Shown piece by piece: positions 61,611 through 64,000 of a stretch of 64,000 bases of DNA (position 1 is its first letter; each line of letters starts with the position of its first letter). The DNA lies in assembly GCA_949294665.1 (NCBI GenBank), contig CASFID010000065.1:1-64000 (forward strand). Reading direction: 5' to 3'. The position numbers were made by a program, and so were the translations under genes. The notes under the pieces are model-generated. The model did no database searches and was not told the DNA's origin. It saw nothing but the letters and a program-made list of their open reading frames with translations. Source of the DNA: an uncultured Eubacteriales bacterium. Lineage in GTDB: Bacteria > Bacillota > Clostridia > Lachnospirales > Lachnospiraceae.

Positions 61611-61639
61611 TTGTCCTCTCGGTTTCAAAATGCTATAAT
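61611..61639 (+). promoter_or_regulatory. Promoter of zinc-ribbon membrane gene
   Basis: TTGTCC (61611-61616), 17-bp spacer, TATAAT (61634-61639), 45 nt before the ATG. The 210 nt upstream of it (61398-61610) shows no gene. Confidence 0.75.
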
Positions 61640-61684
61640 AAATGCGTTATAGGTTTGTCAATAACAAGAGAGGAGTACATAATT

Positions 61685-62842
61685 ATGAAGTGTCCAATAT
61701 GTGGAAAAGATGTCGAATTAAAGAAGAAACAGATTGGCACCGATGAAAACGGTGAACCGGTCTTTAACGAATATGCGATCTGCCGCGACTGCAAAAAGCA
61801 GTGGAATCTTGACAAGCAGCGCGCGAAGAAAATGGCAGCCAAGAAAGCGGCTGCGGAACAGAAAGAAGAACCCGTAAAGAAGGCTCCTAAGAAAGTTTCT
61901 GAAGCAGATTCCGCTGAAGGCGGCGCTGCTCCGAAGAAGAGGGTTCCAGAAGATGGACCCGTGAGAAAGAGACCTGCCGGCACAGCACCGAGAAAAAGAC
62001 CTGCCGGGGAAGCAGCGGCAAACAGACCTGCAGACGGCACAGTCAGAAGGAAACCCCGTCCCGCGGACGGCGCTCCGAAGAGCGTGACGGAAGACGGTGA
62101 AGCTCCGGTCAAAAGGCCGGTCAAAAAGCGTGTTGTCCGGAAGGCTGCCCCTGCTGAAGGAGAAGAGCAGCAGTATGGTAACATCCCTCCGGAGAAGGTC
62201 CGCGTCAAGAGAGAGAAAGCGGCACGCAAGGGATATGAAGATATGCTTGCCACAGATCCTGATCACAGACCGCTGAAGAAGAAAAAGGCTCCGATAGACG
62301 ATACAGAATTAGAAGAGAACGAGTCCGTAAAACCGGAAGTGCCTGACTACAGCGAGGAGGAACAGACTTCGCCCAAAACTTCGGACCCGGAGGTCAACGA
62401 GTATGACGACGAGGACGATTATGACTATGAAGATGAGGCGAGATTCCGTCCGGGACGCATCTTCCTCGGAATCCTTTCGCTCCTTGGTTTTGGCTTCTTT
62501 ATCTACAGAGGATTCGTGGCAGGGCTGAGCAGTTCTGGCGATAATACTTCTGCCGGAATGACCTATGTTATCCTTGCAGTCTGCCTGCTCGTTTCTGCTC
62601 TGCTGTATCTGATCATGCAGAATAAGGCAACATTATTCGCCTTCCTGCTGCCCATGATCGTCTATATCGGTACAGGCGTTTTCGCGTTCCTCAGAAGAGG
62701 CGACAGCATAGAACTTCTTGCTGCTGCCATCGCATGTGCAGTACTTGCAGTGATCTCTCTGATCCTGGCGATCGCGTCCAGAGGCGGAAGCGACGATGAT
62801 GATGATTACGATGATCCTTTCGAGGAAGAGCACGACAATTAA
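61685..62842 (+). CDS. Zinc-ribbon membrane protein with low-complexity linker
   Basis: A 385-aa protein: an N-terminal zinc ribbon (MKCPICGKDVELKKK and AICRDCKKQWN), about 190 residues of Lys/Arg/Pro/Ala-rich linker (KRPAGTAPRKRPAGEAAANR type), an acidic stretch (YDDEDDYDYEDEA), then four membrane helices and an acidic end (DDDDDYDDPFEEEHDN). I chose the ATG at 61685, 9 nt after GAGGAG; an upstream frame from 61484 lies in front of the promoter. Function unknown. Confidence 0.75.
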   Translation: MKCPICGKDVELKKKQIGTDENGEPVFNEYAICRDCKKQWNLDKQRAKKMAAKKAAAEQKEEPVKKAPKKVSEADSAEGGAAPKKRVPEDGPVRKRPAGTAPRKRPAGEAAANRPADGTVRRKPRPADGAPKSVTEDGEAPVKRPVKKRVVRKAAPAEGEEQQYGNIPPEKVRVKREKAARKGYEDMLATDPDHRPLKKKKAPIDDTELEENESVKPEVPDYSEEEQTSPKTSDPEVNEYDDEDDYDYEDEARFRPGRIFLGILSLLGFGFFIYRGFVAGLSSSGDNTSAGMTYVILAVCLLVSALLYLIMQNKATLFAFLLPMIVYIGTGVFAFLRRGDSIELLAAAIACAVLAVISLILAIASRGGSDDDDDYDDPFEEEHDN

Positions 62843-62905
62843 TAATTAATACCGCAGAAAGAAGGTATACCTCCTTTCCTGTCGAATCATATGACCGCAG
62901 AGTCG

Positions 62906-62943
62906 GCGGATATCGGATTTACAGTCCGGTATCCGCTTTTTTT
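62906..62943 (+). terminator. Terminator after zinc-ribbon membrane gene
   Basis: A 12-bp stem (gcggatatcgga / tccggtatccgc, one G-U pair), 7-nt loop, then seven T. Confidence 0.88.
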
Positions 62944-63055
62944 CTTTATTTTTGATTTTCTGCATGCGGAAAAAGTCTGCACCGTCCTGCGCACCCCTCT
63001 CCTCCACAGCTCATATAGTATAGTGACAACCTAAAACAATACAGGGAGAATATTA

Positions 63056-64000
63056 TGAAAAAGCGTTTACTTGCATGTGCCCTCGCCGCAGTCTTCACCC
63101 TCGCGTTGCTGGCGGGCTGTTCCCGGAAGAGTGAATCCCCCGGACCGGAGGATGCCGGACAGAAAGAAGAAACAGGACTCACAGAAGTCACTTTAAACGA
63201 AGTTGCGCACTCGATCTTCTATGCCCCGATGTATGCTGCAGTGGAGGAAGGGTATTTTGCCGAGGAGGGAATTGACCTGGATCTTGTGTGTGGATTTGGC
63301 GCAGATAAGACCATGACCGCCGTGATCTCCGGAGAAGCTGACATCGGCTTCATGGGTTCCGAAGCATCCATCTACACTTACAATGAAGGAGCCACGGACT
63401 ATGTAGTAAACTTTGCCCAGCTCACGCAGCGCGCCGGGAACTTTCTCGTCGCCCGGGAGGAGATGCCCGATTTCCGGTGGGAGGATCTTAAAGGCAGCGT
63501 TGTCCTCGGAGGACGCAAGGGCGGAATGCCGGAGATGGTCTTCGAGTATATCCTGAAGCAGAATGGGATCGATCCCGAGACGGATCTGGAGATCAACCAG
63601 AATATTGATTTCGGTTCCACAGCGGCTGCATTTGCCGAAGGCCAGGGAGAATTTACGGTTGAATTCGAACCCGGCGCGACCACACTGGAATCCGAAGGCA
63701 AAGGATATGTGGTCGCCTCTCTCGGCGAAGACAGCGGCTACGTCCCGTACACCGCATTCAGCGCAAAGAAGAGCTTTATCGAAGAGAATCCTGAGATCAT
63801 CCAGGGATTCACCAATGCTCTGCAGAAGGGCATGGACTATGTCCAGACTCACTCCCCGGAAGAAATCGCCGAAGTCATCGAGCCTCAGTTCCCGGAGACG
63901 GACCTGGAGACTATCACAACGATCGTGACGCGTTATTATGACCAGGATACATGGAAGAGCAATCTGATCTTTGAGGAAAGCAGCTTTGATCTGCTCCAGG
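63056..64000 (+). CDS. ABC transporter substrate-binding lipoprotein (partial)
   Basis: The first 315 residues of a SsuA/NMT1-like binding protein, cut by the window end. A lipoprotein signal (LALLAGCSRKSE, lipobox LAGC) is followed by VTLNEVAHSIFYAPMYAAVE and YFAEEGIDLDLVCGFGADK, the typical opening of the family, and later ADIGFMGSEAS, AREEMPDFRWEDLKG and EIIQGFTNALQKGMDYVQT. These capture thiamine-pyrimidine, sulfonate or similar substrates. GGGAGA precedes the ATG. Transport partners probably lie beyond the window. Confidence 0.88.

Noticed and set aside
63193-63852. 219-codon minus-strand open frame near the window end
   Set aside because: It is the shadow of the substrate-binding lipoprotein gene starting at 63056, which runs off the window and has a proper lipobox and ribosome binding site.
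1-64000. tRNA and rRNA genes
   Set aside because: I found no cloverleaf-type tRNA sequence with a conserved TTCRANNC arm and no rRNA sequence. The integration target is rlmD, not a tRNA.

Overview
The window holds one integrative and conjugative element (ICE) of about 52.7 kb, sitting inside the 3' end of a chromosomal rlmD (rumA) gene, followed by about 11 kb of ordinary chromosome. The chromosomal genes (pcrA, an AGCS symporter, DUF1836, YerC/TrpR-like, a PHP phosphatase) and the ICE gene types suggest an anaerobic gut Firmicute of the Lachnospiraceae/Clostridiales type. No rRNA gene or other species marker is present, so the genus cannot be named.

Element borders. The 15-bp sequence tactaccgtctcaac occurs at 456-470 (attL) and 53144-53158 (attR), in the same orientation. 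Both copies lie in frame inside coding sequence: attL in the last codons of the element's large serine recombinase, attR in rlmD. Both encode Val-Glu-Thr-Val-Val. Integration has therefore exchanged C-termini. RlmD now carries a 110-aa tail supplied by the element, and the recombinase ends in what looks like the original 7-aa end of RlmD. In the circular form the recombinase would carry the 110-aa tail.

Layout. 1-430: left chromosomal flank, no gene seen. 432-3805: recombinase, a small ORF, a MazF-like toxin and a sigma-like regulator. 4045-11915: cargo with two ABC transporters, a zinc-ribbon protein, an OmpR-family two-component system and an excisionase-like HTH protein; three promoters here share a 22-bp tandem operator. 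12107-26757: XRE regulator, then the conjugation operon on the minus strand (MobC, MOBP-type relaxase, PcfB, ArdC-like, VirD4, pilin-like, MT-A70 methylase, VirB6-like, PrgI, VirB4, DPPY methylase, DUF6075, sortase B, CHAP hydrolase). 26832-27827: Toprim protein. 27910-29975: AT-rich two-gene HD-domain cassette, a possible defence system. 30604-41722: a giant N6-methylase/SNF2 helicase gene split by a 2.77-kb group II intron (32496-35268) and carrying a tnpV-like gene in another frame. 41737-48726: small accessory proteins and a 1381-aa thioester/CnaB adhesin. 48907-51285: ParA/ParB and small proteins. 51411-52709: an AbiJ-like abortive-infection protein. 52775-52804: a terminator closing the chimeric rlmD.

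How it works together. Recombinase and attachment sites move the element. MobC and the relaxase nick DNA. VirD4, VirB4, VirB6-like, PrgI and the pilin-like protein form the channel. The CHAP protein opens the wall, and sortase B and the CnaB adhesin probably act at the donor surface. The methylases, the ArdC-like protein, the HD cassette and the AbiJ-like gene probably help establishment or protect against phage. The ABC/two-component cargo looks like peptide-antibiotic sensing and resistance. Most ICE genes are tightly packed, often with 1-8 nt overlaps, on the minus strand. Many of the start codons given here sit inside a longer open frame, and were chosen by ribosome binding site position.
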